DNA from: Rhodoluna lacicola
GTDB lineage: Bacteria > Actinomycetota > Actinomycetes > Actinomycetales > Microbacteriaceae
Reading direction: 5' to 3'
Assembly (NCBI RefSeq): GCF_000699505.1
Contig: NZ_CP007490.1
Location: 868,001 to 932,000 of the forward strand
DNA: 64,000 nucleotides
The notes under the pieces were generated by a model. The model had not been told where the DNA came from. It did no database searches and saw only the letters and a list, made by a program, of their open reading frames with translations. How positions within the stretch are numbered: the stretch's first letter is position 1; each line of letters starts with the position of its first letter. Made by a program: the position numbers and the translations under genes. This document shows positions 25,767 to 34,607 of the stretch, piece by piece.

Positions 25767-27590
25767 GTGCAGTCATACGATGTGCCCCCAATTGTCGTTA
25801 GTGATCCAACCGAGAACATCACAGATCTGCTGGCAAATCGAGTCAAGCTCACACCGAACCTAAATCTTTTCGCCATCGAGTCAAAGCCCGGAGTCTGGCT
25901 TGACCTAACGGCAAAACAATTCGAAGACAAAGTTATTGCCGTGGCAAAGGGCTTGGTTGCCGCCGGGATTCAACCTGGCCAATCCGTGGCGATTATGAGT
26001 CGTACGCGCTTTGAGTGGGCACTAATTGACTTTGCCCTTTGGTATGCGGGTGCCGTGCCGGTTCCAATCTATGAATCATCTGCTCCATCTCAGATTGAAT
26101 GGATTCTTTCTGATGCTGACTGTGTAGCGCTGTTCGTGGAAAACGATGAGCACCAGTCAAGATTTGAGGAAATCAAAAATTCTGCTCCCCTGTGTCGCCA
26201 AGTTTGGAACATTGAGGGTGGAGCCATTGAGCAACTTGAAAAAATTGGCAAAGAAATCACCGATGAAACAATCGAAATGCGTAGAAAGTCATCGGGGTTG
26301 TTTGACTTGGCCACAATTATTTACACCTCCGGCACAACCGGCAAACCCAAGGGTTGTGAACTTTTACACCGCGGATTTGTTGAGCTCAGCAAAAACGCAA
26401 CGCTTGAAATTTCTGAAGTGGTAAACCCAAGCCACAGCACGCTTCTGTTTTTGCCACTCGCTCACGTATTCGCACGATTTATTTCTGTGCTCTGCGTTCA
26501 CGGTGGAGTGAAAGTTGGCCACCAACCTGACTCAAAGAACGTTGCACCTGCAATGCAAAGCTTTAAGCCCCACTTCTTGCTTGCGGTGCCGCGCGTTTTT
26601 GAAAAGGTTTACAACTCAGCAGAACAAAAGGCAGAAGCCGGTGGCAAGGGAAAAATTTTCCGCAAGGCAGCCTACACAGCAATCGCTTACTCAAAGGCAC
26701 TGGATACTCCAACTGGCCCATCTCTAGGTCTCAAAATCCAGCACGCGCTTTTTGACAAATTGGTTTACAAAAAACTGCGCGCGGCAATGGGTGGACGAGT
26801 GAAGTACGCCGTGTCGGGCGGTGGCCCGCTTGGCGCCCGCCTGGGCCACTTCTACCGCGCGATTGGATTGACTGTGCTTGAAGGTTATGGACTAACCGAG
26901 ACCACTGCCCCAGTGTCAATCGGCCGCCCAAACAAATTGCGAATTGGCAAAGTTGGCCTAATGCTTCCGGGAACCGGAATCAAGATTGCCGATGACGGCG
27001 AAATTCTTTTGCGCGGCAATAATATTTTGCGTGGCTACTGGAGAAATCCAACCGCAACCGCTGCAGCTTTCGATGGTGAATGGTTCAAGTCAGGCGACAT
27101 CGGTGAAATTGATGACGAAGGCTTCATCAGCATTACCGGTCGCAAGAAAGAGCTGATAGTAACCGCTGGCGGAAAGAATGTGGCACCAGCAACTCTCGAG
27201 GATCCACTACGCGCAAACCCACTGGTAGGTCAGGCAATCGTTATTGGTGACCAAAAGCCATTTGTTGCTGCTCTCATTTCTCTTGACCCGGAGATGCTAC
27301 CGATTTGGCTTGGCAACAACGGATTAGACAAGTCTCTGTCATTGGCCCAGGCCGCCAAGGAACCAAAGGTTCTTGCTGAAATTCAGATTGCCGTTGACAG
27401 AGTGAACAAGAATTTCTCAAAGGCCGAATCAATTCGTAAATTTACGATTATCGGTCAGGAACTGTCCGAAGAAACCGGTCACTTGACTCCATCGCTCAAG
27501 ATTAAGCGTGAAGCGGTTATGCGTGACTTTGGTCCGGCGATCGATGAGATTTACCAGTCTGGTCCGGTTACCGGCGAAATTATTTCATAA
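25767..27590 (+). CDS. Long-chain acyl-CoA synthetase (FadD15-like)
   Basis: This 607-residue member of the adenylate-forming family activates long-chain fatty acids to acyl-CoA through acyl-AMP. The ATP-binding loop is IIYTSGTTGKPKG, followed by YGLTETTAP and the C-terminal hinge FKSGDIGEIDDEGFISITGRKKELIV, then GKNVAP. It starts with GTG, with AGGAGA upstream. In M. tuberculosis fadD15 lies near aroG and an acyltransferase, which matches this neighbourhood. Its 3' end overlaps the convergent def gene by 11 bp. Confidence 0.9.
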   Translation: MQSYDVPPIVVSDPTENITDLLANRVKLTPNLNLFAIESKPGVWLDLTAKQFEDKVIAVAKGLVAAGIQPGQSVAIMSRTRFEWALIDFALWYAGAVPVPIYESSAPSQIEWILSDADCVALFVENDEHQSRFEEIKNSAPLCRQVWNIEGGAIEQLEKIGKEITDETIEMRRKSSGLFDLATIIYTSGTTGKPKGCELLHRGFVELSKNATLEISEVVNPSHSTLLFLPLAHVFARFISVLCVHGGVKVGHQPDSKNVAPAMQSFKPHFLLAVPRVFEKVYNSAEQKAEAGGKGKIFRKAAYTAIAYSKALDTPTGPSLGLKIQHALFDKLVYKKLRAAMGGRVKYAVSGGGPLGARLGHFYRAIGLTVLEGYGLTETTAPVSIGRPNKLRIGKVGLMLPGTGIKIADDGEILLRGNNILRGYWRNPTATAAAFDGEWFKSGDIGEIDDEGFISITGRKKELIVTAGGKNVAPATLEDPLRANPLVGQAIVIGDQKPFVAALISLDPEMLPIWLGNNGLDKSLSLAQAAKEPKVLAEIQIAVDRVNKNFSKAESIRKFTIIGQELSEETGHLTPSLKIKREAVMRDFGPAIDEIYQSGPVTGEIIS

Positions 27591-28077
27591 ACCAATCAGT
27601 CGCCCGAAGGTTTTTCATGGCGATTTTTCGCTCTTCGCCTTCGAGTCGATCAAGATAAACCAGGCCATCTAGGTGATCGCATTCGTGCTGAAGCATCTGA
27701 GCCATGAGGCCTGAACCGTGCAACTCAATTGGTTCTCCGTCTAAGTCAACTCCCTTTGCTTTGGCATGCTCGTAACGCGGTGTCTTGTGCCAAAGCTCTG
27801 GAACTGAGAGGCATCCCTCATCCAGCAGAACTTTATCTCCACTCACCTCAACCAACACGGGATTAATGATGTAGCCCAGTTGACCGTCGACATTGAAGCT
27901 AAAGGCACGAAGATTCACACCGATTTGCGGAGCAGCCACACCGGCCCGACCGGGAAGCTTCGTGGTGTCTAAAAGATCTTCAATCAGCGCTTGTGTTTTT
28001 TGATCAAAGGTTTTGATTGGTTCAGAGACGGTTTTCAAAACAGGATCACCAAAAAGGCGAATCTCTCTGACAGTCAT
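27580..28077 (-). CDS. def: Peptide deformylase
   Basis: Peptide deformylase removes the formyl group from the initiator methionine of nascent proteins. The 165-residue protein contains the three family motifs: GRAGVAAPQIG (43-53), EGCLSVP (87-93, metal ligand Cys89) and QHECDHLDG (ligands His131 and His135, catalytic Glu132). It is convergent with the acyl-CoA synthetase gene and the two coding ends overlap by 11 bp, leaving no room for a terminator between them. It lies 30 bases after the MinD-like ATPase gene on the same strand. Confidence 0.96.
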   Translation of the reverse strand: MTVREIRLFGDPVLKTVSEPIKTFDQKTQALIEDLLDTTKLPGRAGVAAPQIGVNLRAFSFNVDGQLGYIINPVLVEVSGDKVLLDEGCLSVPELWHKTPRYEHAKAKGVDLDGEPIELHGSGLMAQMLQHECDHLDGLVYLDRLEGEERKIAMKNLRATDWFMK

Positions 28078-28107
28078 TTGCTTCTCTACGAAGTGTTGAA
28101 CTTGACT

Positions 28108-29313
28108 CTAGACGGGGTTGTTTAGACCGTCGACAACAAGCGCAGCCAATTCACGCGCGGCTTCGCGAGTGCCCTTCTTAAGGTCCTTGAACTTGATTAC
28201 AGATCCGGCGGCTAGTGCTGGGTCATAAGGTATTCGAACCACGTGACGAACACGAGTCTTGAAGTGCTGTTCGATTTCATCTAGTTTCACTAGCTGAGTT
28301 GCTTGAGTTGCGGTGTTCAAGGCAACCACTGAGTTGCGAACCAAATCACCGTAGCCATTAGCTTCCAACCAGGTAAGTGTTTCAGAAGCTAGGCGAGCTT
28401 CATCAACGGAACCACCGGAAACAATCACAAGACCGGTCGCGCGCTGCAGGGTTGGGCGCATAACCGAGTGAACAATTCCGGTACCGCAGTCAGTTAGGAC
28501 GATTGAGTAGTATCGGGCAGCCATGTCGGCAACGACGTTGTAGTCACCCTCGTCAAAGGCTTCGGAAAGCATTGGGTCTGAGTCAGAGGCGAGCACGTCA
28601 AGGCGAGTGACATCGCGAGAAACCATGGTTGAGAAATCAGTGAAGCCATCGATGGCAGCCGCACGATTCACTACGTCACGAACGGTGAATCTTGTTGACT
28701 TGCTGACGCGCTCGGCCAGGGTTCCACGGTCTGGGTTGGCATCGATTGCAATCACGCGGTCCTCGCGAGACAGGGCCAGGGCCATTCCCAAGAGTGTGCT
28801 GACGGTGGTCTTGCCAACACCGCCTTTTCGGGTTAGGACGGGTACGAACTTTGCTCCGCCGGAAAGTGAAGCACCGATGCGTGCGTCAAGCGCCTTACGC
28901 TCACGAACCTTGAGTGAATCGCCAAGGTTAACGGTCTTCAGAGTAAGAAAGTAAACGAATCGGCGGAAGCCGGATTCTGGAGCTGGACGATTGCGGGCAC
29001 TGACATCCAACAGGCGATCTGCGGTTAGCATTGCTGCCGGTTCCGGTTGATCAAAAATTTCGCCGCGAAGGCTATCGCGTCGAGAGTAGTTTGACCGACG
29101 AAGCTCAGCCACCTCTGCGTCTTGCACCGGAGCCAGGCGCGGCTCCTCGGCAACAACGTTGATTGAAGCCGTACTTGGAGTTACGTCAATTGATCCTGCA
29201 TCGACAGCGACTTCGGCAAGAGAGTGCGATTTAGTCTGGGTACCCTCTTCAGCCGGACGGGGTGCGAGGAAATCGCTATTGCCTTCTTCAGGCTTTTTGC
29301 CCCAAATTGCCAC
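28108..29313 (-). CDS. MinD/ParA-like ATPase with long N-terminal extension
   Basis: The GTG at 29313 is chosen as start because AAGGAG lies 5 bases upstream; the product is 401 residues beginning MAIWGKKPEEGNSDFL. Residues 1 to about 150 are hydrophilic, then basic, and of no recognised domain. From about 155 the ATPase domain has the deviant Walker A LTRKGGVGKTTVSTLLG and IAIDANPDRGTLA, followed by VLTDCGTGI and a C-terminal region like MinD or EspI-type proteins. Such proteins position membrane or nucleoid cargo or associate with ESX secretion, but no ESX, flagellar, min or parB gene is nearby. Its job is unknown. Confidence 0.82.
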   Translation of the reverse strand: MAIWGKKPEEGNSDFLAPRPAEEGTQTKSHSLAEVAVDAGSIDVTPSTASINVVAEEPRLAPVQDAEVAELRRSNYSRRDSLRGEIFDQPEPAAMLTADRLLDVSARNRPAPESGFRRFVYFLTLKTVNLGDSLKVRERKALDARIGASLSGGAKFVPVLTRKGGVGKTTVSTLLGMALALSREDRVIAIDANPDRGTLAERVSKSTRFTVRDVVNRAAAIDGFTDFSTMVSRDVTRLDVLASDSDPMLSEAFDEGDYNVVADMAARYYSIVLTDCGTGIVHSVMRPTLQRATGLVIVSGGSVDEARLASETLTWLEANGYGDLVRNSVVALNTATQATQLVKLDEIEQHFKTRVRHVVRIPYDPALAAGSVIKFKDLKKGTREAARELAALVVDGLNNPV

Positions 29314-29398
29314 TGATACTCCTTGGTTTTTAGTCGCGCACAAAGGTACGCGCAAACGAACTTAGTCAGTTTACCGGCTGATTGGCGGCAAAGCCCTT

Positions 29399-32300
29399 TT
29401 ATTCGGTTTCGACCACAAGAATCAGGTCTCCGGCGTCAACCGACTGGGTCTTTGAGACCGCTAGGCGCCTCACCACACCCGCCACAGAGGCGGTTATGGT
29501 GGCTTCCATCTTCATAGCTTCAATCGTGGCAACCGGCTGACCTACCTCAACGTGGGTTCCCTCGACGGTCTGCAGTGTAACGACACCGGCAAACGGTGCC
29601 GCCACGTGTCCCAGGTTGGCAGGATCGGCTTTTTCTGCCTGAACTGTATTGACCGTGATTTTCCGATCGCGCACGTTGATTGGGCGAAGCTGACCGTTCA
29701 ATGTGGCCATCAGAGTTCGGAATCCCCTGGCGTCTGGAGAACCAATCGCCTCTAGGCCAACGTAAATTTGAACTCCACGCGAAAGCGAAACTACGTGCTC
29801 AACGCCCGGCTGCAATCCGTACAGGTAGTCAACCGTGTCAATTTGATCCAAGTTTCCGTAGGTCTCTTGTGACTTCAGGAAATCGGCTGTTGGGCCCGGG
29901 AATAGCAATCTATTTAGGGTGGATCGACGGAGAGCGGAGTCGCTTCCCTGAAGTGCTGCGAGGTCATCGGGGCTCACCGGGGTGATGCCAAACTTTGGAT
30001 TCTTTCCGGCAAGCACCTTGGTGCGGAAAGGCTCTGGCCACCCGCCCGGCAGATCGCCGAGTTCGCCGGCCATGAAACCAACCACCGAATCTGGGATGTC
30101 GTAGTTCTGCGGATTTTCAGCAAAGTCTTTTGGATCTGCGTTTACAGCAACCAAGTGCAAAGCGAGGTCGCCTACTACCTTTGAAGAAGGGGTCACCTTG
30201 GTCGGACGACCAAGAATTTCATTGGCGGCCGCGTACATGTTTTCAACTTTTTCAAATTGATCACCAAGCCCAAGCGCAATTGCTTGCTGACGAAGATTCG
30301 AAAGCTGCCCGCCAGGAATTTCATGCTTGTAAACGCGACCGGTGGGTCCAGGCAGTCCAGACTCAAAAGGCGCGTAAACATTTCGCACTGCCTCCCAGTA
30401 AGGCTCAAGCTCTGCCACTGCAGACAGCGGAATTCCGCTGTCTTTATCGGTGTTTGCTAGAGCCGCAACCAGAGCAGAAGCAGAAGGCTGGCTTGTGGTT
30501 CCCGCCATTGGCGCAGAAGCAACGTCAACTGCGTCCACACCAGCGTTGATAGCCGCCATCAAGGTGGCAAGTTGCCCGCCGGCGGTGTCGTGGGTGTGCA
30601 GATGCACGGGCAAATCAAACTTTTCACGCAGCGCGGACACCAGTTTTTCGGCGGCCGCTGGACGAAGCAAACCAGCCATGTCCTTGATGGCAATGATGTG
30701 TGCACCTGCGTCAACAATTTGCTGAGCGAGTCTTAGGTAGTAATCCAGGGTGTAAAGCTTTTCTTCTGGATCCAACAAATCAGCGGTGTAGCAAAGACCA
30801 ACTTCAGCGATTGCTGTTTTAGTTTTCAAGACGGCATCGATGGCAGGTTTCATTTGCGAAACATCATTGAGGGCATCAAAAATGCGGAAAATGTCTACAC
30901 CGGTTGCCGCAGCCTCAGCCACAAAGGCATCAGTTACCTCGGTTGGATACGGAGTGTAGCCAACGGTGTTTCGGCCGCGAAGCAGCATTTGAATGCACAG
31001 GTTTGGCAAGGCCTCACGCAATTGCGCCAAGCGCTGCCAAGGGTCTTCACCCAAGAAGCGAAGTGCAACGTCATATGTTGCACCTCCCCAAGCCTCCACC
31101 GATAACAACTGCGGAGTGAGTCTGGAAACATAAGGAGCAACGGCAACCAAGTCACGACCACGCACACGCGTTGCCAATAGTGACTGGTGGGCATCGCGGA
31201 AAGTTGTATCGGTGATGGCAACGTTGCTCTGAGCACGAAGAGCCTTGGCAAAACCTTCTGGACCTAGTTCCAACAAACGTTGACGTGATCCTGCCGGTGC
31301 TGGCTTTGTGATGTCAATCTTTGGAAGCTTCAAACCGGGATTGCTGTGGTGACCCCGTGGACCATTTGGTTGATTTACTGTGACGTCGGCTAGCCAAGCA
31401 AGAATCTTGGTGCCGCGGTCTTGCGAGGCCTTGGCCGTAAATAGCTCAGGGTGCTCATCGATAAACGATGTGCTTAGGTCACCGGTTTCAAAAATTGGAT
31501 CGGCAAGAACGGCCTGCAAGAATGCGATGTTGGTCGAGACACCGCGAATGCGGAATTCTGCTAGCGCTCGTTTGGCTCTAGTCACCGCCGACTTAAAGTC
31601 GCGACCAGTTGCGATCAACTTCACCAGCATTGAGTCAAAGTGTGGGCTGACTTCGGCTCCGGTTGAAACTGTTCCGCCGTCTAGACGAATACCGGCACCA
31701 CCTGGAGAACGATAGGTGGTGATTTTTCCGGTGTCAGGACGGAAATTTTGTGCTGGATCTTCTGTGGTGATGCGGCACTGAACTGCAAATCCATGCATTT
31801 GAATTTTGTCTTGGGTTAGACCAAGATCATTCAGCGACTCCCCCGATGCAATTCGCATTTGTGATTGCACGAGGTCGACATCGGTGATTTCTTCGGAGAC
31901 GGTGTGCTCAACCTGAATGCGCGGGTTCATCTCGATGAACACGTGCTTTCCTGCGTTTGCCCCAACGGTATCAATTAGGAATTCAACGGTTCCAGCATTT
32001 TGATAACCAATCTGCTGAGCGAATGAAACTGCGTCGCGGTACAGGGTTTGACGCAGCTCCTCGTCAATCAACGGAGCCGGAGCGATTTCAACAACCTTCT
32101 GATTACGTCGCTGAATGGAACAGTCGCGTTCAAAAAGGTGCACAACGTTGCCCTGGGTATCGGCAAGGATTTGGACCTCGATGTGTCTTGGGCGAATTAC
32201 GGCCTGCTCAAGGAATACGCGTGGATCACCAAAAGCACTTTCGGCCTCGCGAGACGCCTCAATTAGTGCTGCACGCAAATCTTCTTTGGCGGCCACGCGA

Positions 32301-32806
32301 CGCATGCCGCGACCGCCACCACCGGCGACCGCCTTGACAAAAATTGGGAAGCCAATTGCGTCAGCCTGATCAACGAGTTGATCAACATCTGCAGATGAAG
32401 GAGTTGACTTAAGTACTGGAACGCCAGCGCGAATGGCAGCTTCTTTAGCAGTTACCTTGTTACCCGCCATCTCGAGTACTTGAGATGAAGGACCGATAAA
32501 CGTGATTCCGTTGGCTTTTGCCGCCTCGGCCAAATCTGGGTTCTCAGACAAGAAACCATAACCTGGGTAAATGGCGTCGGCGCCAGACTCCAGGGCAACT
32601 CGAATAATTTCAGAAACGTCAAGGTAAGCGCGAACCGGGTGTCCAACGGTACCAATTTGATAGGACTCGTCGGCTTGAAGGCGGTGGGTGGAATTGCGGT
32701 CCTCATAAGGGAAAACGGCGACTGTTTTAGCACCCAGCTCGTAGGCTGCTCGAAAGGCACGGACGGCGATTTCGCCTCGGTTGGCTACCAGAATCTTCTT
32801 GAACAT
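29399..32806 (-). CDS. pyc: Pyruvate carboxylase
   Basis: Pyruvate carboxylase makes oxaloacetate from pyruvate, bicarbonate and ATP, refilling the TCA cycle. From ATG 32806 (GAGGAA site upstream) it has 1135 residues in the usual single-chain order. The biotin carboxylase domain comes first (MFKKILVANRGEIAVRAFRAA; AGGGGRGMRRV; FIEMNPRIQVEHTVSEEITD). The carboxyltransferase domain follows (TDTTFRDAHQSLLATRVRG; VHLHTHDTAGGQ). The biotinyl domain with the lysine in EAMKMEATI lies near the C-terminus. It is divergent from the ParA-like gene at 32876 across a 69-base gap. Confidence 0.97.
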   Translation of the reverse strand: MFKKILVANRGEIAVRAFRAAYELGAKTVAVFPYEDRNSTHRLQADESYQIGTVGHPVRAYLDVSEIIRVALESGADAIYPGYGFLSENPDLAEAAKANGITFIGPSSQVLEMAGNKVTAKEAAIRAGVPVLKSTPSSADVDQLVDQADAIGFPIFVKAVAGGGGRGMRRVAAKEDLRAALIEASREAESAFGDPRVFLEQAVIRPRHIEVQILADTQGNVVHLFERDCSIQRRNQKVVEIAPAPLIDEELRQTLYRDAVSFAQQIGYQNAGTVEFLIDTVGANAGKHVFIEMNPRIQVEHTVSEEITDVDLVQSQMRIASGESLNDLGLTQDKIQMHGFAVQCRITTEDPAQNFRPDTGKITTYRSPGGAGIRLDGGTVSTGAEVSPHFDSMLVKLIATGRDFKSAVTRAKRALAEFRIRGVSTNIAFLQAVLADPIFETGDLSTSFIDEHPELFTAKASQDRGTKILAWLADVTVNQPNGPRGHHSNPGLKLPKIDITKPAPAGSRQRLLELGPEGFAKALRAQSNVAITDTTFRDAHQSLLATRVRGRDLVAVAPYVSRLTPQLLSVEAWGGATYDVALRFLGEDPWQRLAQLREALPNLCIQMLLRGRNTVGYTPYPTEVTDAFVAEAAATGVDIFRIFDALNDVSQMKPAIDAVLKTKTAIAEVGLCYTADLLDPEEKLYTLDYYLRLAQQIVDAGAHIIAIKDMAGLLRPAAAEKLVSALREKFDLPVHLHTHDTAGGQLATLMAAINAGVDAVDVASAPMAGTTSQPSASALVAALANTDKDSGIPLSAVAELEPYWEAVRNVYAPFESGLPGPTGRVYKHEIPGGQLSNLRQQAIALGLGDQFEKVENMYAAANEILGRPTKVTPSSKVVGDLALHLVAVNADPKDFAENPQNYDIPDSVVGFMAGELGDLPGGWPEPFRTKVLAGKNPKFGITPVSPDDLAALQGSDSALRRSTLNRLLFPGPTADFLKSQETYGNLDQIDTVDYLYGLQPGVEHVVSLSRGVQIYVGLEAIGSPDARGFRTLMATLNGQLRPINVRDRKITVNTVQAEKADPANLGHVAAPFAGVVTLQTVEGTHVEVGQPVATIEAMKMEATITASVAGVVRRLAVSKTQSVDAGDLILVVETE

Positions 32807-32863
32807 TGGTTCCTCAAGCATCGTATTGGCGAACATGGACACGTGGCGCCTCTAATAAAAAGG

Positions 32864-32869
32864 TAGCCT
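32864..32869 (+). promoter_or_regulatory. Candidate -10 box for a leaderless ParA-like mRNA
   Basis: TAGCCT ends exactly 6 bases before the GTG at 32876, the same spacing as at 17510. No Shine-Dalgarno sequence precedes this GTG. No good -35 element was found. Confidence 0.4.
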
Positions 32870-32875
32870 ATTTAC

Positions 32876-33943
32876 GTGCATGTAATGAGCGTTAGCTCCC
32901 TAAAGGGAGGCGTAGGCAAGACCACTGTTGCTCTTGGTCTGGCCTCTGCTGCATTTGCTCGCGGCCTACGCACCTTGGTTGTGGATTTAGATCCACAATG
33001 TGATGCCTCAACCGGATTAGGCGCCATCGGGGAATTTCGAGAGACCGTCGCCGATGTCCTTCAGAACCCCAAACACAACATCGTGCATAGAGCAATTGTA
33101 TCGAGCACCTGGGGAAAAGTTCAGTCCGGTCACATTGACGTGATGATTGGTAGCCCAAGAGCGCTGCAGTTTGATACCCCCAACCCAACAATCCGTGATG
33201 TTTGGAAACTCGAAGAAGCACTTAGCCGAATCGAAAAGGACTACGACCTGGTCATTATTGATACACCGCCTTCAATCAACGGACTGACTCGGACCGCATG
33301 GGTGGCCAGTGATCGAGTTCTGATTGTTTCGGAGCCGTCCATTTTCTCTGTGGTTGCCGCTGACCGTGCGATGAGGGCAATTGAGGAACTGCGCAAGGGG
33401 CTAACCCCAAGACTTCAGGCCCTGGGCGTGGTTATAAATCGAATGCGGCCACAGAGTAAAGAGCACACTTATCGCGCACAAGAACTTCAGGATATGTTCC
33501 GCGAGAACCTGATGACCGTTCAAATTGAAGAACGGGCAACAATTCAACAGGCCCAGGGAGCGGCTCGGCCGATTCACACCTGGCCGGGTGACCACGCGGC
33601 CGAGCTAGCCAAAATTTTTGATGAGATTTTAGAGGCCGCACTTGCATCATTCATGGAGGCTTATGAAAAACACAGAGTCAAGCCAGATAAGAAGATGTCT
33701 AGAATCAGCAAAATCATGCGAGGACAAAACCTGGATGCGGTATTGGAACTGGAATCGCTGCAAGAAGATTCAGCCCTTCAGGCTCTGACTCCAAAGATTG
33801 ACACGACTCTGCCAACCGGACCGGTGCAATTGCCGAAGGATATGAGCAAGATGAGCGCAATCGAGCAACTTGAGGCTCTTACAAGTTTGGATTTATCTCC
33901 GGCCGATACCAAATGGCTCGAAGAGAATAAAAAAGAAGACTAA
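32876..33943 (+). CDS. Orphan ParA-like ATPase with C-terminal tail
   Basis: The 355-residue protein has a deviant Walker A motif right at the N-terminus (SSLKGGVGKTTVALGLASAA), Walker A' VVDLDPQCDASTG and LVIIDTPPSINGLTRTA, typical of ParA/Soj ATPases that bind DNA in their ATP dimer state. The ATPase fold ends near residue 260. The remaining 95 residues are charged and Leu/Lys/Glu-rich with no recognised domain. No parB or parS-like cluster accompanies it. GTG 32876 may be a leaderless start; an ATG at 32885 is the alternative. It is divergent from pyc and convergent with the MerR gene (3 bases apart). Confidence 0.85.
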   Translation: MHVMSVSSLKGGVGKTTVALGLASAAFARGLRTLVVDLDPQCDASTGLGAIGEFRETVADVLQNPKHNIVHRAIVSSTWGKVQSGHIDVMIGSPRALQFDTPNPTIRDVWKLEEALSRIEKDYDLVIIDTPPSINGLTRTAWVASDRVLIVSEPSIFSVVAADRAMRAIEELRKGLTPRLQALGVVINRMRPQSKEHTYRAQELQDMFRENLMTVQIEERATIQQAQGAARPIHTWPGDHAAELAKIFDEILEAALASFMEAYEKHRVKPDKKMSRISKIMRGQNLDAVLELESLQEDSALQALTPKIDTTLPTGPVQLPKDMSKMSAIEQLEALTSLDLSPADTKWLEENKKED

Positions 33944-33959
33944 AAGCTAAATAGCTTTT
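33942..33959. terminator. AT-rich hairpin between convergent genes, possible terminator
   Basis: AAAAGCTA-AA-TAGCTTTT forms an 8-bp perfect inverted repeat overlapping the stop codons of the ParA-like and MerR genes. The stem is AT-rich with only two G/C pairs, so termination would be weak at best. Confidence 0.35.
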
Positions 33960-34495
33960 CTAACCTGGCGACGCGCAGCCAGTTCATCAACGTCATCAAC
34001 ATTGTTTTCCTTGATGTTAACCAGTGAGGCTTCGACCTCACGAAGCACACGGCCCACGGCAATTCCAAAGACACCCTGACCACGGCTGAGCAAATCCATG
34101 ACCTCGTCTTGAGTGGTGCACAGATAAACTCGAGCCCCATCGGACATCAGCGTGATGGCAGCCATGTCGTTGATTCCAGCAGCGCGCAATTGGTCCACGG
34201 CAACGCGGATTTGCTGCAGGGAAACACCGGTGTCCAGAAGTCTTTTAACCAACTTCAGAACCAAAATGTCACGGAAAGAATAAAGACGTTGCGAACCAGA
34301 TCCGGCCGCACCTCGAACCGTTGGCTGAACTAGTCCGGTGCGATCCCAGTAATCGAGCTGACGGTAACTGATTCCGCAGGCTGTAGCCGCAGATGTGCCA
34401 CGGTAGCCAACTTTCGGATCGTTAGATGGCAGGCCATCAGTAAATAACATTCCCTGCGAGTAGCCCTCGGGAGCATCGATATCGGTGTGCGACAT
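33947..34495 (-). CDS. MerR family regulator (Rv1830-like)
   Basis: This 182-residue protein has a MerR helix-turn-helix (residues about 30-100: VGYRGTSAATACGISYRQLDYWDRTGLVQPTVR, then SQRLYSFRDILVLKLVKRLLDTG). Its C-terminal region lacks metal-binding cysteines. It matches the second MerR regulator found near garA and ftsR in Actinobacteria (Rv1830 in M. tuberculosis), which has been linked to growth and division control. The bifunctional nuclease gene (Rv1829) that usually lies between the two MerR genes is absent; only a 112-base gap is present. A promoter candidate lies in that gap. Confidence 0.87.
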   Translation of the reverse strand: MSHTDIDAPEGYSQGMLFTDGLPSNDPKVGYRGTSAATACGISYRQLDYWDRTGLVQPTVRGAAGSGSQRLYSFRDILVLKLVKRLLDTGVSLQQIRVAVDQLRAAGINDMAAITLMSDGARVYLCTTQDEVMDLLSRGQGVFGIAVGRVLREVEASLVNIKENNVDDVDELAARRQVRKAI

Positions 34496-34574
34496 GGAGC
34501 TCCCTTCTGGATTATCTAACGTTCAAGTACAGGTTTAATTGTTGCCTGATTCCACCGGATGTGGGGTTAATTTA

Positions 34575-34602
34575 ATTATTCGGCGTGTCGCCCCAATGTA
34601 AA
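34575..34602 (-). promoter_or_regulatory. Candidate sigma-70-type promoter for the MerR gene
   Basis: On the minus strand TTTACA (34602-34597) and AATAAT (34580-34575) are separated by 16 bases, close to TTGACA and TATAAT. They lie about 80 bases before the MerR start, giving that gene its own promoter in the gap after ftsR. Confidence 0.5.
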
Positions 34603-34607
34603 GGGTT

